Notes: generated from the sequence alone by a model not told the origin. 64,000 nucleotides of DNA from Halorubrum trapanicum (GCF_002355655.1 NZ_AP017569.1:1054001-1118000); one strand, 5' to 3'; shown: positions 43,720-53,447, counted from the first letter of the stretch. Numbers and translations: made by a program.

Positions 43720-44038
43720 CCGAGAGCCAGACGGGATCCGTCTCCGCCGGATCGAACGGTAGCGCCTCGACGCGTGCGACCGCCGCGCGGACGGCCCCGC
43801 CGCTCATGTCCTGCGGTGCGACGAACACCGGGACGGAAGCGTCACGGTCGGCAAAATCTTTCACGTCGGTCGTGAGGATCGCCATCGCTTCGGATTCGGC
43901 GTACGCCGCGATCGCGTCGTCGGTCGCCTCCGGACCCAGTCTAGATATCTCCCGGGAGTACACGACGTCGTGTCCGTCGCCTCGGAGCGCGGAGACGTAC
44001 TCTTCGGGCACGTTCGCGTCGGCGAGGATCCGCGACAC
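43712..44038 (-). CDS. DUF5615 PIN-like toxin
   Basis: A 108-residue protein of the Mut7-C/PIN-like family: ILADANVPEEYVSALRGDGH with the first Asp pair, VVYSREISRLGPEATDDAI and AILTTDVKDFADRD with the second acidic cluster. These are RNase-like toxins paired with DUF433 antitoxins. The partner gene lies 2 bp upstream on the same strand. The 3' end overlaps the decayed VapC remnant by a few bases. Confidence 0.85.
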   Translation of the reverse strand: MSRILADANVPEEYVSALRGDGHDVVYSREISRLGPEATDDAIAAYAESEAMAILTTDVKDFADRDASVPVFVAPQDMSGGAVRAAVARVEALPFDPAETDPVWLSAL

Positions 44039-44040
44039 GA

Positions 44041-44352
44041 CTACGCTGCGTCCTCTGTCGACCCCGAGTTCTCGCCGCGGAGTTCGTCGACGAGGGCGCG
44101 CGTCCGTCGCTCGCCGTCGCGCCGTCGCCGCTCTGTCTCCCGGTCGTCGCTCTCGAACGCGTCGCGGTGTTCGTAGTAGTGCGCGAGCGCGCCGAAGAGG
44201 TCGGCCATCGATATCTCGTACTCACCAGCGACGACGTGCGGATCCTCCCCGGCATCGATCACGCGCCGCTTGACGTCGCGCACGGTAATCCGCGTTCCCT
44301 CCACGCGCGGCTCGCCGGAACGAATCTCGTCGTCCTGAACGATTGAAGCCAT
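44041..44352 (-). CDS. DUF433 antitoxin
   Basis: A 103-residue protein. The DUF433 helix-turn-helix is clear: IRSGEPRVEGTRITVRDVKR, VVAGEYEISMADLFGALAHY, YEHRDAFESD. An arginine/glutamate-rich helical tail (ETERRRRDGERRTRALVDEL) would wrap the DUF5615 toxin encoded immediately downstream. ATG 44352 begins MASIVQDDEIRSG, the usual start. Confidence 0.87.
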   Translation of the reverse strand: MASIVQDDEIRSGEPRVEGTRITVRDVKRRVIDAGEDPHVVAGEYEISMADLFGALAHYYEHRDAFESDDRETERRRRDGERRTRALVDELRGENSGSTEDAA

Positions 44353-44447
44353 ACACCGAGATACGGCCGATATCCGTTTAGTCCTTCGGGCGCTTACCGA
44401 CACGGCGCTGATGAACCGGATCGATCCGAGTACGCTCCAGCAGGTAG

Positions 44448-44732
44448 CTACTCCTCGCTCGGCCCCACTTCCGTCTCGCCGTTTTCTCCTTCCGCCTCCA
44501 ACACGTCGTCCGCGAACTCCCGAATCGCCCGCTTCTCCTCGACGCTCACGTCGACCGCCTGTGCGCTCTCGATCCCGCCGTTCACGACCGCGTTCTGCTG
44601 TGGGCCCCACACCTCCGGCGGCTGTGCTTTGATGTATTCGGCCCACCGGATCACCTGCTCGTAGCGGGGCGGTCGCTCGGGACTGTCGTCACTTCCGGCC
44701 GAGCCCTCTTCAGGTGTCTGTGAGTCGCTCAT
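44448..44732 (-). CDS. hypothetical small acidic protein
   Basis: A 94-residue acidic protein. A disordered N-terminus (TPEEGSAGSDDSPERPPRYE) is followed by a folded-looking core EQVIRWAEYIKAQPPEVWGP and QQNAVVNGGIESAQAVDVSV, EKRAIREFADDVLEAEG. It has no membrane segment or cysteine. A 36-residue open frame ending at 44710 (GAFFGETLSRSRLETWVERL) overlaps its start and may be the 3' scrap of another toxin-like gene. The family is not recognised. Confidence 0.6.
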   Translation of the reverse strand: MSDSQTPEEGSAGSDDSPERPPRYEQVIRWAEYIKAQPPEVWGPQQNAVVNGGIESAQAVDVSVEEKRAIREFADDVLEAEGENGETEVGPSEE

Positions 44733-44816
44733 AGCGGTCTTCGACGTCGAGTCGTTCGACCCACGTTTCGAGTCGGCTGCGGGAAAGCGTTTCTCCGAAA
44801 AACGCTCCGTCCCGGG

Positions 44817-46529
44817 TCAGAACAGCCCGGGGACGAGGACGTAACTCAGGAGCATTCCGAACAGTCCGGCGAACAGCGCGAACAGGGCCATCGGGACGAT
44901 GGCCTTCCGGAGCAGGTCGCCCTCGCGGCCGGTGATGCCGACGACGCCGCAGATGGCGGCGACGTTCAGCACCGAGACCATGTTGCCGAGGCCGCCGCCG
45001 ACGTTCTGGAGGCTGACGACGATCGTCCGGGAGAGGCCGACCGTCTCGGCGGCGTTGTACTGGAGCACGCTGAAGAGGATGTTCGAGGAGGTGTTGCTCC
45101 CGGTCATGAAGGAACCGATGGCGCCGATCCACGGCGATATCATCGGGAGCAGCCCGCCCGCGCCGATCGCGAGCGCCCGGCTGAGCGCCTCCATCATGCC
45201 GAGGAGGTCCGCGGTGTTCGTCTGCGACTGGATCATCACCTGCGTCATCGACACCGCGATGATCAGCGTGAGCGCGGCGGGCGCGACCTGCTCGACCGAG
45301 CGCCGCCACGCGGCCCCCATCTCGTCGGTGTCCATCCTGTGGATGAGCCCCGTGAGGACGGCGATGGGGATGAACGGCATCGTGCCGGGGAGGTAGAGGT
45401 ACTGGAGCGTGTAGCCGAGCTCCGTGCCGAGGATCGAGTCGATGCTGACCGAGAAGCTCTGGATCCACGCGAGCACCTCGGTGCCGGCGACGGTGAGGTC
45501 CGGCCACCGCGTGGCGAGCAGCGCGAGCGCGACGAGCAGGTACGGCGTCCACGCCAGCAGCACCGACATCTCCTTTTGCGGCTGGTCGCGGGAGATCTCG
45601 TCGAGGTCGAGCCCGCCGAGCCAGGTGTCGCTCCACGTCGAGTCGCTCGGGAAGTCCCACTCGCGGTCGGGGACGAGGACGTCGTTGTTCGCGAGCAGGA
45701 GCCCGACGCCGAGAACGACGAAGCCGGCCGCGATGTCGGGGAGCGCGGGGCCGACGACCCACGCGACGACCAGCTGCGTCCCGCCGGTGACGGCGCCGAG
45801 CAGGACCGCGAACGGAGCGATCGGAAGCGTGTCGCGGACGGCGCCGCCGAGGCTCCGGCCGCCGTCGGCGTCGCCGAACCAGTACGTCAGGAAGAACACG
45901 CCGAGCAGGCCCCAGAACACGTACGTCACCCCCGTGACGACGCCGGACCACGCGGAGACCATCGAGAGGAACTCGGAGACGCTCACCGACCCCGACAGCG
46001 CCGGTTCGATGACGGCGCCGGTGCCGCCGATGACCGGCGTCCCGGCCGCGCCGAACGGCGGGTTCGGCGCGTTGAAGAAGAGGCCGAACACCGCGGCGGC
46101 CAGCGGCGGGAAGCCGAGGCCGATGAACAGGGGCGCGGCGAGCGCGCCCGGCGTCCCGAACCCGGCGGCGCCCTCGATGATCGTCATGAAGCCGAGCCCG
46201 ATGAGCAGCACCTGAATGCGTCTGTCCTCTTCGATCTGTCCGAAGTACCACCTGATGGTGGCGATGGCGCCGCTCCCCTCGAGGTAGTTCATCAGGAGGA
46301 TGGCGCCGAAGACGATGAGGATGATGTCGACCGCCTGAAACGCGCCGTACACCGCCGACGCGACCAGCCAGTCGAGCTCCATGCGCCAGTAGGTGAGCCC
46401 GATCCCGCCGGCGAGCAACCACCCGACCCCCATCGCGCGGGCGGCCGACCACCTGAGTCCGGCGAGCAGGACGAACGCGACGGCGATCGGGATGACGCCG
46501 ACGAACGCCAGTGTGAGAACGTTGGTCAT
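44817..46529 (-). CDS. lctP: L-lactate permease (LctP family)
   Basis: A 570-residue polytopic transporter with about 13 hydrophobic segments. LctP hallmarks include IEGAAGFGTPGALAAPLFIG, NAPNPPFGAAGTPVIGG and, near the C-terminus, ITGREGDLLRKAIVP, which imply lactate/glycolate:H+ symport. The divergent neighbours are the LutC and LutBA lactate-oxidation genes, so uptake and oxidation are linked. The 185-bp intergenic region has a long AT run and presumably divergent promoters. Confidence 0.92.
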   Translation of the reverse strand: MTNVLTLAFVGVIPIAVAFVLLAGLRWSAARAMGVGWLLAGGIGLTYWRMELDWLVASAVYGAFQAVDIILIVFGAILLMNYLEGSGAIATIRWYFGQIEEDRRIQVLLIGLGFMTIIEGAAGFGTPGALAAPLFIGLGFPPLAAAVFGLFFNAPNPPFGAAGTPVIGGTGAVIEPALSGSVSVSEFLSMVSAWSGVVTGVTYVFWGLLGVFFLTYWFGDADGGRSLGGAVRDTLPIAPFAVLLGAVTGGTQLVVAWVVGPALPDIAAGFVVLGVGLLLANNDVLVPDREWDFPSDSTWSDTWLGGLDLDEISRDQPQKEMSVLLAWTPYLLVALALLATRWPDLTVAGTEVLAWIQSFSVSIDSILGTELGYTLQYLYLPGTMPFIPIAVLTGLIHRMDTDEMGAAWRRSVEQVAPAALTLIIAVSMTQVMIQSQTNTADLLGMMEALSRALAIGAGGLLPMISPWIGAIGSFMTGSNTSSNILFSVLQYNAAETVGLSRTIVVSLQNVGGGLGNMVSVLNVAAICGVVGITGREGDLLRKAIVPMALFALFAGLFGMLLSYVLVPGLF

Positions 46530-46630
46530 AGTTGGGTATTACGACCGTGTCTGGGTGTCTCACAAGGATCCATATGTAACTTTCTTTTTGAACGATAGTA
46601 GCTCCGGAGATCGGCGTACCGGACGGGAAA

Positions 46631-46655
46631 ATGATAATAAAAATATATTATATAT
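46631..46655. promoter_or_regulatory. AT-rich promoter region between lactate genes
   Basis: A 25-bp run of almost only A and T (AATGATAATAAAAATATATT and following TATATAT), about 60 bp before the LutC start and 100 bp before the LctP start. Probable TATA region for the lutC-lutBA transcript. No clear palindromic operator is visible. Confidence 0.5.
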
Positions 46656-46714
46656 CGGGATCCGGAACCGCGTACAGGGAAACACCCATTAGGCTGTTGT
46701 AGCAACTACGGCGT

Positions 46715-47221
46715 ATGTCAGCCGAGTCAATCGCGACCTTCGAGTCGTCGCTCGACGAGGTCGGCGTCGAGTGCGTCCGGACGACCGCCGGCGGGTTCGA
46801 GTCGACGCTGGCGCCGCTCCTCGACGACCCCGCGGTCGGCGCGCCGCTCCCGTTCGACGGCGTCTCGCTCCCCGAGAGCGTGAACGCCGACCCGACGGTC
46901 GCGGAGCTCGAGGCCGCGGCGACGGGGGTCACCGCCGCCGGGTACGGCATCGCAGACTACGGCTCCGTGGTGATCCAGGGCGGGGCCGCCGGCGAGGAGC
47001 CGGTGAGCCTGTACGCGGACGAGCACGTCGCGGTCGTCGGCGCGGACGACGTCCTCCCGGACATGGACGCCGCGTTCGACCGCCTCGCCGCGGACGTCCG
47101 CGAGGGCGCGGGCCAGTCGATCATCGCGACCGGGCCGAGCGCCACCGCGGACATGGGCGCGCTCGTGAAGGGGGCCCACGGGCCGATGGACGTCACCGTC
47201 GTCTTACTGGAGGACAGGTAG
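46715..47221 (+). CDS. lutC: LUD domain protein LutC (lactate utilization)
   Basis: A 168-residue LUD-domain protein. It opens SAESIATFESSLDEVGVECV and has the family's central GVTAAGYGIADYGSVVIQGG and HVAVVGADDVLPDMDAAF, ending IIATGPSATADMGALVKGAH, then GPMDVTVVLLED. LutC is part of the iron-sulfur L-lactate dehydrogenase complex LutABC. Its stop codon directly abuts the ATG of the LutB-LutA gene, so the two are translationally coupled. Confidence 0.88.
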   Translation: MSAESIATFESSLDEVGVECVRTTAGGFESTLAPLLDDPAVGAPLPFDGVSLPESVNADPTVAELEAAATGVTAAGYGIADYGSVVIQGGAAGEEPVSLYADEHVAVVGADDVLPDMDAAFDRLAADVREGAGQSIIATGPSATADMGALVKGAHGPMDVTVVLLEDR

Positions 47222-49417
47222 ATGAGCGCCGAAAACCGCCGGCAGAAGGCCGAGCATATCCGGAACCTCCTCGAAACCGAGGGCGACAGCGTCCAGCAGA
47301 ACACGCGGGTGTTCAACGAGGGGCGCTACGAGTCCACCGCGAAGCTCGACGACTACGAGCGGCTGAAAGACGAGGCCCGGGCGATCAAGGAGGACGCCAT
47401 CGAGCGGCTCCCGGAGCTCGTCGACGAGGTGACCGAGGCCGTCGAGGCGAACGGGGGGACCGTCTACCTCGCCGACGACGCCGCCGACGCGAACCGTTAC
47501 ATCACGGAGGTCGTCGACGGCCGCACCGCCGTGAAGTCGAAGTCGATGACCAGCGAGGAGATCGAGGTGAACGAGGCGCTGGAGGCGGACGGCGCCGACG
47601 TCTGGGAGACCGACCTCGCCGAGTTCGTCCTCCAGATCGCCGACGAGGCCCCGTCGCACATCGTCGCCCCGGCGATCCACAAGTCGCGCGAGGAGATCGC
47701 CGACCTGTTCGAGGAGGTGTTCGACCCGGAGGACCCGCCGGAGACCGCCGAGGAGCTGACGCGGTTCGCCCGCGAACACCTCGGCGAGAAGATCCGCGAC
47801 GCCGACGTCGGGATGACGGGCGCGAACTTCGTCACGGCCGACACCGGGTCGCTCGCGCTCGTGACGAGCGAGGGCAACGCCCGGAAGTGCGTCCAGGCGA
47901 CCGACACCCACGTCGCGGTCGCGGGCGTCGAGAAGGTGATCCCCAGCGTCGAGGACCTCCAGCCGTTCGTCGAGCTCATCGGCCGGTCGGGGACGGGGCA
48001 GGACATCACCTCCTACGTCTCGCTTTTCACGCCCCCGACCGACTCGCCGACGTTCGGCGACGAGGCGCTGGAGTCCGGCGACGGGCGCGACTTCCACCTC
48101 GTGTTGATCGACAACGGCCGGATGGAGATGCGCGACGACGACCAGCTCCGGGAGACGCTGTACTGCATCCGGTGTTCGGCGTGCGCGAACTCCTGCGCGA
48201 ACTTCCAGCACGTCGGCGGCCACGCCTTCGGCGGCGAGACGTACTCCGGCGGGATCGCGACCGGCTGGGAGGCGGGCGTCCACGGCGAGGACAGCGCCGC
48301 CGAGTTCAACGACCTCTGTACGGGGTGTAGCCGCTGCGTGAACCAGTGTCCGGTGAAGATCGACATCCCGTGGATCAACACCGTCGTCCGCGACCGGATC
48401 AACCGGGGGAAGGACGGCGACCTCGACTTCCTCGTGGAGGGGCTCACCCCGGACGAGGACCCGGGCGGCGTCGACCTCCAGAAGCGGCTGTTCGGGAACT
48501 TCGACACGCTCGCGAAGCTCGGGTCGGCGTTCGCGCCGCTCTCGAACTGGGTCGCCGGGGCCGGTCCCGCCCGGTCGGTGTTAGAGCGGACGCTCGGCGT
48601 CGACAGCCGCCGCGAGCTCCCGGAGTTCGAGCGCGAGTCCCTCGTCGACTGGTTCGCGGACCGCGGGTCGCGGGTCGACCCCGACGCCGCGCGCGAGCGC
48701 GTCGCGCTGTACCCCGACGCGTACACGAACTACGTGCGCACCGAGCGGGGGAAGGCCGCCGTCCGCGTCCTCGAGGCGCTGGACGTCCACGTCGACGTGC
48801 CGGCCGCCGGGGAGAGCGGGCGCGCGCCGCTCTCGCAGGGGATGGTCGCGACCGCGCGGTCGAACGCCGAGGGCGTGTACGACGCGCTCGCGCCCGCGGT
48901 CGCGGCGGACCGGGACGTGGTCGTGATCGAGCCGTCCGACCTGGCGATGTTCCACCGCGAGTACGAGCGGCTCCTCCCGACGGAGGAGTACGAGGCGCTG
49001 AGGGGGAACAGCTACGAGGTGATGGAGTACGTGTACGGCCTGCTGGAGAACGGCGCCGACCTCGGCGCGCTCCCCGGCGGCGACGGCGAGCGGGTCGCCT
49101 ACCACAGCCACTGCCAGCAGCGCACGCTCGACCTGGAGCCGTACACGACGGCGGTCCTCGACGACGCCGGGTTCGACGTGGCGACCTCGGACGTGGAGTG
49201 TTGCGGCATGGCCGGCAGCTTCGGCTACAAGTCCGAGTACTACGACCTCAGCGTCGACGTCGGCGAGACGCTCGCCGACCAGTTCACGACGGACGAGACC
49301 GCGGACCGGACGGTCGTCGCCAGCGGCACCTCCTGTCTCGAACAGCTCGACGCGCTGCTCACGCGGCGGCCCGCCCACCCGGTCCGGCTCCTCGACGCGC
49401 GGCGAGACCGTCGGTGA
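47222..49417 (+). CDS. fused LutB-LutA iron-sulfur lactate dehydrogenase subunit
   Basis: A 731-residue fusion. Residues about 40-300 are the LUD domain of LutB (VGMTGANFVTADTGSLALVT). Two 4Fe-4S clusters follow: CIRCSACANSCANF (about residue 318) and LCTGCSRCVNQCPVKI (about 365). The C-terminal 200 residues are the LutA-type CCG domain, with the cysteine-rich HSHCQQRTLDLEPY and SDVECCGMAGSFGYKSEYY. Bacteria usually encode LutA and LutB separately. With LutC it would oxidise lactate to pyruvate and pass electrons to the quinone pool. Confidence 0.9.
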   Translation: MSAENRRQKAEHIRNLLETEGDSVQQNTRVFNEGRYESTAKLDDYERLKDEARAIKEDAIERLPELVDEVTEAVEANGGTVYLADDAADANRYITEVVDGRTAVKSKSMTSEEIEVNEALEADGADVWETDLAEFVLQIADEAPSHIVAPAIHKSREEIADLFEEVFDPEDPPETAEELTRFAREHLGEKIRDADVGMTGANFVTADTGSLALVTSEGNARKCVQATDTHVAVAGVEKVIPSVEDLQPFVELIGRSGTGQDITSYVSLFTPPTDSPTFGDEALESGDGRDFHLVLIDNGRMEMRDDDQLRETLYCIRCSACANSCANFQHVGGHAFGGETYSGGIATGWEAGVHGEDSAAEFNDLCTGCSRCVNQCPVKIDIPWINTVVRDRINRGKDGDLDFLVEGLTPDEDPGGVDLQKRLFGNFDTLAKLGSAFAPLSNWVAGAGPARSVLERTLGVDSRRELPEFERESLVDWFADRGSRVDPDAARERVALYPDAYTNYVRTERGKAAVRVLEALDVHVDVPAAGESGRAPLSQGMVATARSNAEGVYDALAPAVAADRDVVVIEPSDLAMFHREYERLLPTEEYEALRGNSYEVMEYVYGLLENGADLGALPGGDGERVAYHSHCQQRTLDLEPYTTAVLDDAGFDVATSDVECCGMAGSFGYKSEYYDLSVDVGETLADQFTTDETADRTVVASGTSCLEQLDALLTRRPAHPVRLLDARRDRR

Positions 49418-49541
49418 CGGCTCCCCACCGGCGACGCTCCCGCGCCGCGCGATGAGACCCGGGTTGTCCCACCCGCACCCGGGAGAGCCGACGCCGTCGG
49501 GTTCAGGTGCGCTTATGTATCCCCCGGCCGGATCCGCGAGC

Positions 49542-49691
49542 ATGGACGACCACTCCCACGAGCCCGACCCGGACGCGCGCGTGACCGCCCCGATGCAGGA
49601 GTTCGGCAGCCGCGAGGTCGGCATCGGCGCGGCCGTCACGCTCGTCGGCCTGCTGATCGCGTACGCGATCCCGTTCCTCGCGACCTTCTGA
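49542..49691 (+). CDS. small single-helix membrane protein
   Basis: A 49-residue protein from ATG 49542, MDDHSHEPDPDARVTAPMQE. The start is acidic/His-containing, followed by FGSREVGIGAAVTLVGLLIA, a single C-terminal helix ending PFLATF. A CTTATGTAT box lies 21-30 bp upstream, fitting a leaderless start. I recognise the layout from small conserved haloarchaeal membrane proteins of unknown function (DUF7550-like, by memory). Confidence 0.65.
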   Translation: MDDHSHEPDPDARVTAPMQEFGSREVGIGAAVTLVGLLIAYAIPFLATF

Positions 49692-49743
49692 GCGCAGCGT
49701 TCGCTGCGTGTGAAATAGTTCCCGACGCGGTGTAGCGGTGCGA

Positions 49744-50931
49744 CTACCGCGGGTACCAGGCCAGCGGGTGGTCCGCGGTGAGCTCCAAGGAGACGGGCTC
49801 GTCGAGTTCGAACTCCTCGACGTGGTTATGGAGGCAGTGGACCGCCTCGCCCGAGTCGAGCTCGACCCGGTAGACGAACGAGGGGCCGACGTACTGCCGC
49901 GAGGTGACGACGCCGTCGGCGAGCTCGGGGCTCGCCGGCGTCGCGCGGAGGTCGTCGGGACGCACGAGGACGTCGACGGGCGCGCCGTCGTAGACGGTGT
50001 CGTACCCCTCCAGCGTCACGGCGTCGAAGCGGCCGATCCCGGTGTCGACCTTCCCGTCGCGGAGCTCGCCCTCGAGGAACGACGCCCGCCCGAGGAAGGA
50101 GGCGACGAACTTCGACTCGGGGCGCTCGAAGACGGACTCGGGGCGGCCCACCTGCTCGATTTTCCCGTCGTTCATGACGGCGACGCGGTCGGAGATGGAG
50201 AGCGCCTCCTCCTGGTCGTGGGTGACCGAGACCGCGGTGACGCCGGCTTCCTTCAGGATGCGCCGGACCTCCTCGCGCATCTCCACGCGGAGGCGGACGT
50301 CGAGGTTCGAGAACGGCTCGTCCAAGAGGAGCACCTCGGGCTCGGGCGCGAGCGAGCGGGCGAGCGCGACGCGCTGTTTCTGCCCGCCGGAGAGCTGGTC
50401 GGGCGTCTTCTCGCCGTGGTCGACCATCTCGACGAGTTCGAGCAGCTCGTCGACGCGCGCCTCGCTCTCCGCGGCGTCGGCGTCGGCGAGTCCGAACGCG
50501 ATGTTCTCGCGGACGGTGAGGTGGGGGAATAAGGCGAAGTTCTGGAAGACGATGCCCACGTCGCGCCGCTCCGGGGGGACGAACGATCCGTCGCCGGCGA
50601 CGACCTCGTCGCCGAGCGCGATCTCCCCTTCCGTGGGCTCTTCGAGGCCCGCGATGGTGCGCAGCGTCGTCGTCTTGCCGCACCCGGAGGGGCCGAGGAA
50701 CGTCAGCAGCTCGCCGGAGCGAACGTCGAGCGAGACGTCGTCGACGGCGGTCTCGGGGCCGAACGCCTTCGTGACGTCCGACAGCGACAGGACGGGATCC
50801 GCGACGTCGTTCGCCGCGTCGTTTGAGGCGGCGCTCGCCCGGTGCTCGACCGCCGGGTCCTCCGAATCCTCGGCCGCCGCGTCGTCCGACTCGACCGAGC
50901 GCGTCGTGCCGACTGGTTCCGTGGATGCCAT
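49744..50931 (-). CDS. ABC transporter ATP-binding protein, PotA/FbpC type (orphan)
   Basis: A 395-residue importer ATPase from ATG 50931 (MASTEPVGTTRSVESD). Walker A FLGPSGCGKTTTLRTIAGLE, signature LSGGQKQRVALARSL, Walker B LLLDEPFSNLD, switch SVTHDQEEAL, and a C-terminal TOBE-like regulatory domain (VDVLVRPDDLRATPASPELA) mark a PotA/FbpC/CysA-type subunit. No permease or binding protein is adjacent. A perfect TTTAGG-N4-CCTAAA operator lies upstream, so iron (FbpC) is the likeliest substrate. An ATG at 50982 would place the operator 2 bp before the start, as in the iron operon, and is a serious alternative. Confidence 0.88.
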   Translation of the reverse strand: MASTEPVGTTRSVESDDAAAEDSEDPAVEHRASAASNDAANDVADPVLSLSDVTKAFGPETAVDDVSLDVRSGELLTFLGPSGCGKTTTLRTIAGLEEPTEGEIALGDEVVAGDGSFVPPERRDVGIVFQNFALFPHLTVRENIAFGLADADAAESEARVDELLELVEMVDHGEKTPDQLSGGQKQRVALARSLAPEPEVLLLDEPFSNLDVRLRVEMREEVRRILKEAGVTAVSVTHDQEEALSISDRVAVMNDGKIEQVGRPESVFERPESKFVASFLGRASFLEGELRDGKVDTGIGRFDAVTLEGYDTVYDGAPVDVLVRPDDLRATPASPELADGVVTSRQYVGPSFVYRVELDSGEAVHCLHNHVEEFELDEPVSLELTADHPLAWYPR

Positions 50932-50984
50932 CAGTGAGTGGCGGGCACCGGGGAAACCGGCGTCCCGCAGTTGCCGACACATAC

Positions 50985-51000
50985 TTTAGGAGTACCTAAA
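50985..51000. promoter_or_regulatory. iron-type operator palindrome before orphan ATPase
   Basis: Perfect TTTAGG-AGTA-CCTAAA. It is identical in both arms to the three perfect sites at 2187, 2223 and 6710, with a different spacer. It links this gene to the iron locus 44 kb away. Confidence 0.8.
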
Positions 51001-51091
51001 AGCGTATCGCTCGCTCTCGCGCCGTCGAAATCGGCTGGTCGCGGGGGTACGGAGCGCGGGGCTCGTCGCTCGTCCGCCGCCTCGCGCCGGC

Positions 51092-53335
51092 TTAGGCCAG
51101 CTCGCGCTCGATCACGTCGCGGCGGTCGCGGACCGCGTCGGCCGAGAGCGCGATCGACTCGTCGTCGACCGTCAGCGAGAGGGTGCCGTCCGTCGTCACG
51201 TCGCCGAGCCGGAAGACCGGGAGGTCGCCGACCTCCGCCGCGACCGCCTCGGGCTCTGTCGTCTGGACGAGGAGGCGGCCGGGCGTCTCGTCGAAGACCG
51301 CGACGCGGTCGGGCAGCGTCGCCTCGACGCCCGCGTCGTCGGTCACCAGTTCGGCGAGCGCGACCGCGAGCCCGCCCTCGCTCACGTCGTGGGCCGCCAG
51401 TGTCGACTCGTGGCGGGCGGCCGCCGAAAGCGACGCGACGAGGCCGCCGAGGTCGTCGGCCGCGCCGGACTCGTCGGGCAGCGTCGGGAACCGGTCGCTC
51501 CCGCCGGCGTGCGCGAGGTACTCGGAGCCCCCGAGCGCGTCGCCGCCAGCGCCGACGAGGAGGAGTTCGGAGTCGCCCGCGCGGTCGGCGTCGAGCGCGG
51601 CCGGCGGGGCCGAATACCCCCGCGTCGTGCCCAGCACCGCGAGCGTCGGCGTCGGCGGGATCGGCCCCTCGACGCTGTCGTTGTACAGCGAGACGTTGCC
51701 GCCGACGACGGGCGTATCGAGCGCGGCGCAGGCGTCCGCGAGCCCGTCGACGATCCCCTCGAACGCGCCGTACACGTCCGGCTTCTCCGGGTTGCCGCCG
51801 TTGAGGCAGTCGACCGCCGCGAGCGGGACCGCGCCGGTCGCGGCGAGGTTCGTCGCGTTCTCCAGCGCGACGGCGCGGGCGCCCTCGTACGGCGCGACCG
51901 CGGTCCACTTCGGGTTCGCGCCGGAGGCGAGCGCGAGGCCGACGCCGTCGGCGGAATCGTCCTCCCGCTCTGTCTCGCGAACTGCGAGCAGCGCGGCGTC
52001 GTCGCCCGGTTTCACCGCGGTCCGCGTCCCGACCTCGTGGTCGTACTGGCGGTACACCCAGCGCTTGCTCGCCGTCGAGGGGGCCGAGAGGACGGCCGCG
52101 ACCGCCTCGTCGAGCGGGGGCTCCTCGTCGGGGAGGTCGCGCTCGGGCTCGCTCGGCGGCTCGCTCGCGAGGTCGTTCATCGGGGCGCCGTCGGCGAGGA
52201 ACTCGGCGGGCGCGTCGACGACGACCTCGCGGTCGGCCGGATCGGCGTCCGTGTCGTCCGCGAACTCGCAGACGTAGTTCCCGTCGGTCACCTCGCCGAT
52301 CACCGAGCAGCCGAGGTCGAACCGCTCGGCGAGGTCGGCGACGCGGTCGACGTCGCCGGGCGCGACCTCGTAGCACATCCGCTCTTGGCTCTCGGCGAGC
52401 AGGATCTCCATCGCGTTCATCTTCGGCTCGCGCTGGTGGACCTTGTCGAGGTCGATCCGCGCGCCGAGCCCGCCCTTCGCGACGAGTTCGGAGGAGGCGC
52501 CGCCGAGGCCGGCCGCACCGAGGTCGCGGGCCGAGAGGACGAGATTCTCGTCCACGAGGGCCTCGTTACACTCGATCAGCCGCTTCTCCGCGTAGGGGTC
52601 GCCGACCTGGACCGCGGGGCGGTCCTCGGTCTCGGCGTCCTCGGCGAGATCCTCCGAGGCGAAGGAGGCGCCGCCGAGCCCGTCGCGACCGGTGCCGTTG
52701 CCGACGAGGACCAGCTTGTTGCCCGGCTCCTGGGCGGTGGCCGTGACGAGTCGGTCCTCGTTCGTGACGCCGACGCAGGCGACGTTGACGAGGGGGTTCC
52801 CCTCGTAGCCGCCGTGGAAGGCGACGCTGCCGCCGACGGTCGGGACGCCGATACAGTTGCCGTAGTGGGAGATACCCTCGACGACGCCCTCGAAGAGGTA
52901 GCGGGATCGCTCGCGGTCGAAGCCGCCGAAGTACAGCGAGTCGAGGAGGCCGATCGGGTACGCGCCCATGCTCATCGTGTCGCGGACGATGCCGCCGACG
53001 CCGGTGGCCGCGCCGTCGAACGGGTCGACGAAGGAGGGGTGGTTGTGGCTCTCGACGCCGAAGGTGACGTAGGTGTCGCCGTAGTCGTCGGCGTCGCGCT
53101 CGCTCGCCGGCCGGTCCGCCGCCTCGGGGTCGGGCAGCGCGAGGACCGCGGCGTCGTCGCCGGGGCCGACCACGACCTGGTCGCCCTCGCTGTCGAACGC
53201 CGACAGCAGGGGCCGCGAGGAGCGGTACGCGCAGTGTTCGCTCCAGAGGTTCTCGAACAGCGCGGCCTCGGCCGCCGTCGGCTCCCGACCGAGCTCCGCG
53301 GTCACGAGCTCGCGGTCCGCATCGGACAGACTCAT
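51092..53335 (-). CDS. purL: phosphoribosylformylglycinamidine synthase subunit PurL
   Basis: A 747-residue small-type PurL of de novo purine synthesis (FGAR to FGAM, with PurQ and PurS). N-terminal [20 protein letters not shown], the ATP-binding [54 protein letters not shown], and the second repeat [18 protein letters not shown] are all typical. Length is normal for archaea with a few acidic insertions ([20 protein letters not shown]). PurQ and PurS are not in the window. Confidence 0.96.
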   Translation of the reverse strand: MSLSDADRELVTAELGREPTAAEAALFENLWSEHCAYRSSRPLLSAFDSEGDQVVVGPGDDAAVLALPDPEAADRPASERDADDYGDTYVTFGVESHNHPSFVDPFDGAATGVGGIVRDTMSMGAYPIGLLDSLYFGGFDRERSRYLFEGVVEGISHYGNCIGVPTVGGSVAFHGGYEGNPLVNVACVGVTNEDRLVTATAQEPGNKLVLVGNGTGRDGLGGASFASEDLAEDAETEDRPAVQVGDPYAEKRLIECNEALVDENLVLSARDLGAAGLGGASSELVAKGGLGARIDLDKVHQREPKMNAMEILLAESQERMCYEVAPGDVDRVADLAERFDLGCSVIGEVTDGNYVCEFADDTDADPADREVVVDAPAEFLADGAPMNDLASEPPSEPERDLPDEEPPLDEAVAAVLSAPSTASKRWVYRQYDHEVGTRTAVKPGDDAALLAVRETEREDDSADGVGLALASGANPKWTAVAPYEGARAVALENATNLAATGAVPLAAVDCLNGGNPEKPDVYGAFEGIVDGLADACAALDTPVVGGNVSLYNDSVEGPIPPTPTLAVLGTTRGYSAPPAALDADRAGDSELLLVGAGGDALGGSEYLAHAGGSDRFPTLPDESGAADDLGGLVASLSAAARHESTLAAHDVSEGGLAVALAELVTDDAGVEATLPDRVAVFDETPGRLLVQTTEPEAVAAEVGDLPVFRLGDVTTDGTLSLTVDDESIALSADAVRDRRDVIERELA

Positions 53336-53447
53336 TCACTTACGTGGTTACCGAGCCGGTTCTAATGCTTTTCTATACGCACGTTCGTGGTCATCGACAG
53401 CGACCGCGACGCCCATGCGACGCGAGAACGGCCCGCGGTGCATGTGC

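Noticed and set aside
49744-50982. Start at ATG 50982 for the orphan ATPase
   Set aside because: Kept only as an alternative: the added residues (CRQLRDAGFPGARHSL) do not look conserved, though the spacing to the operator matches the iron operon.
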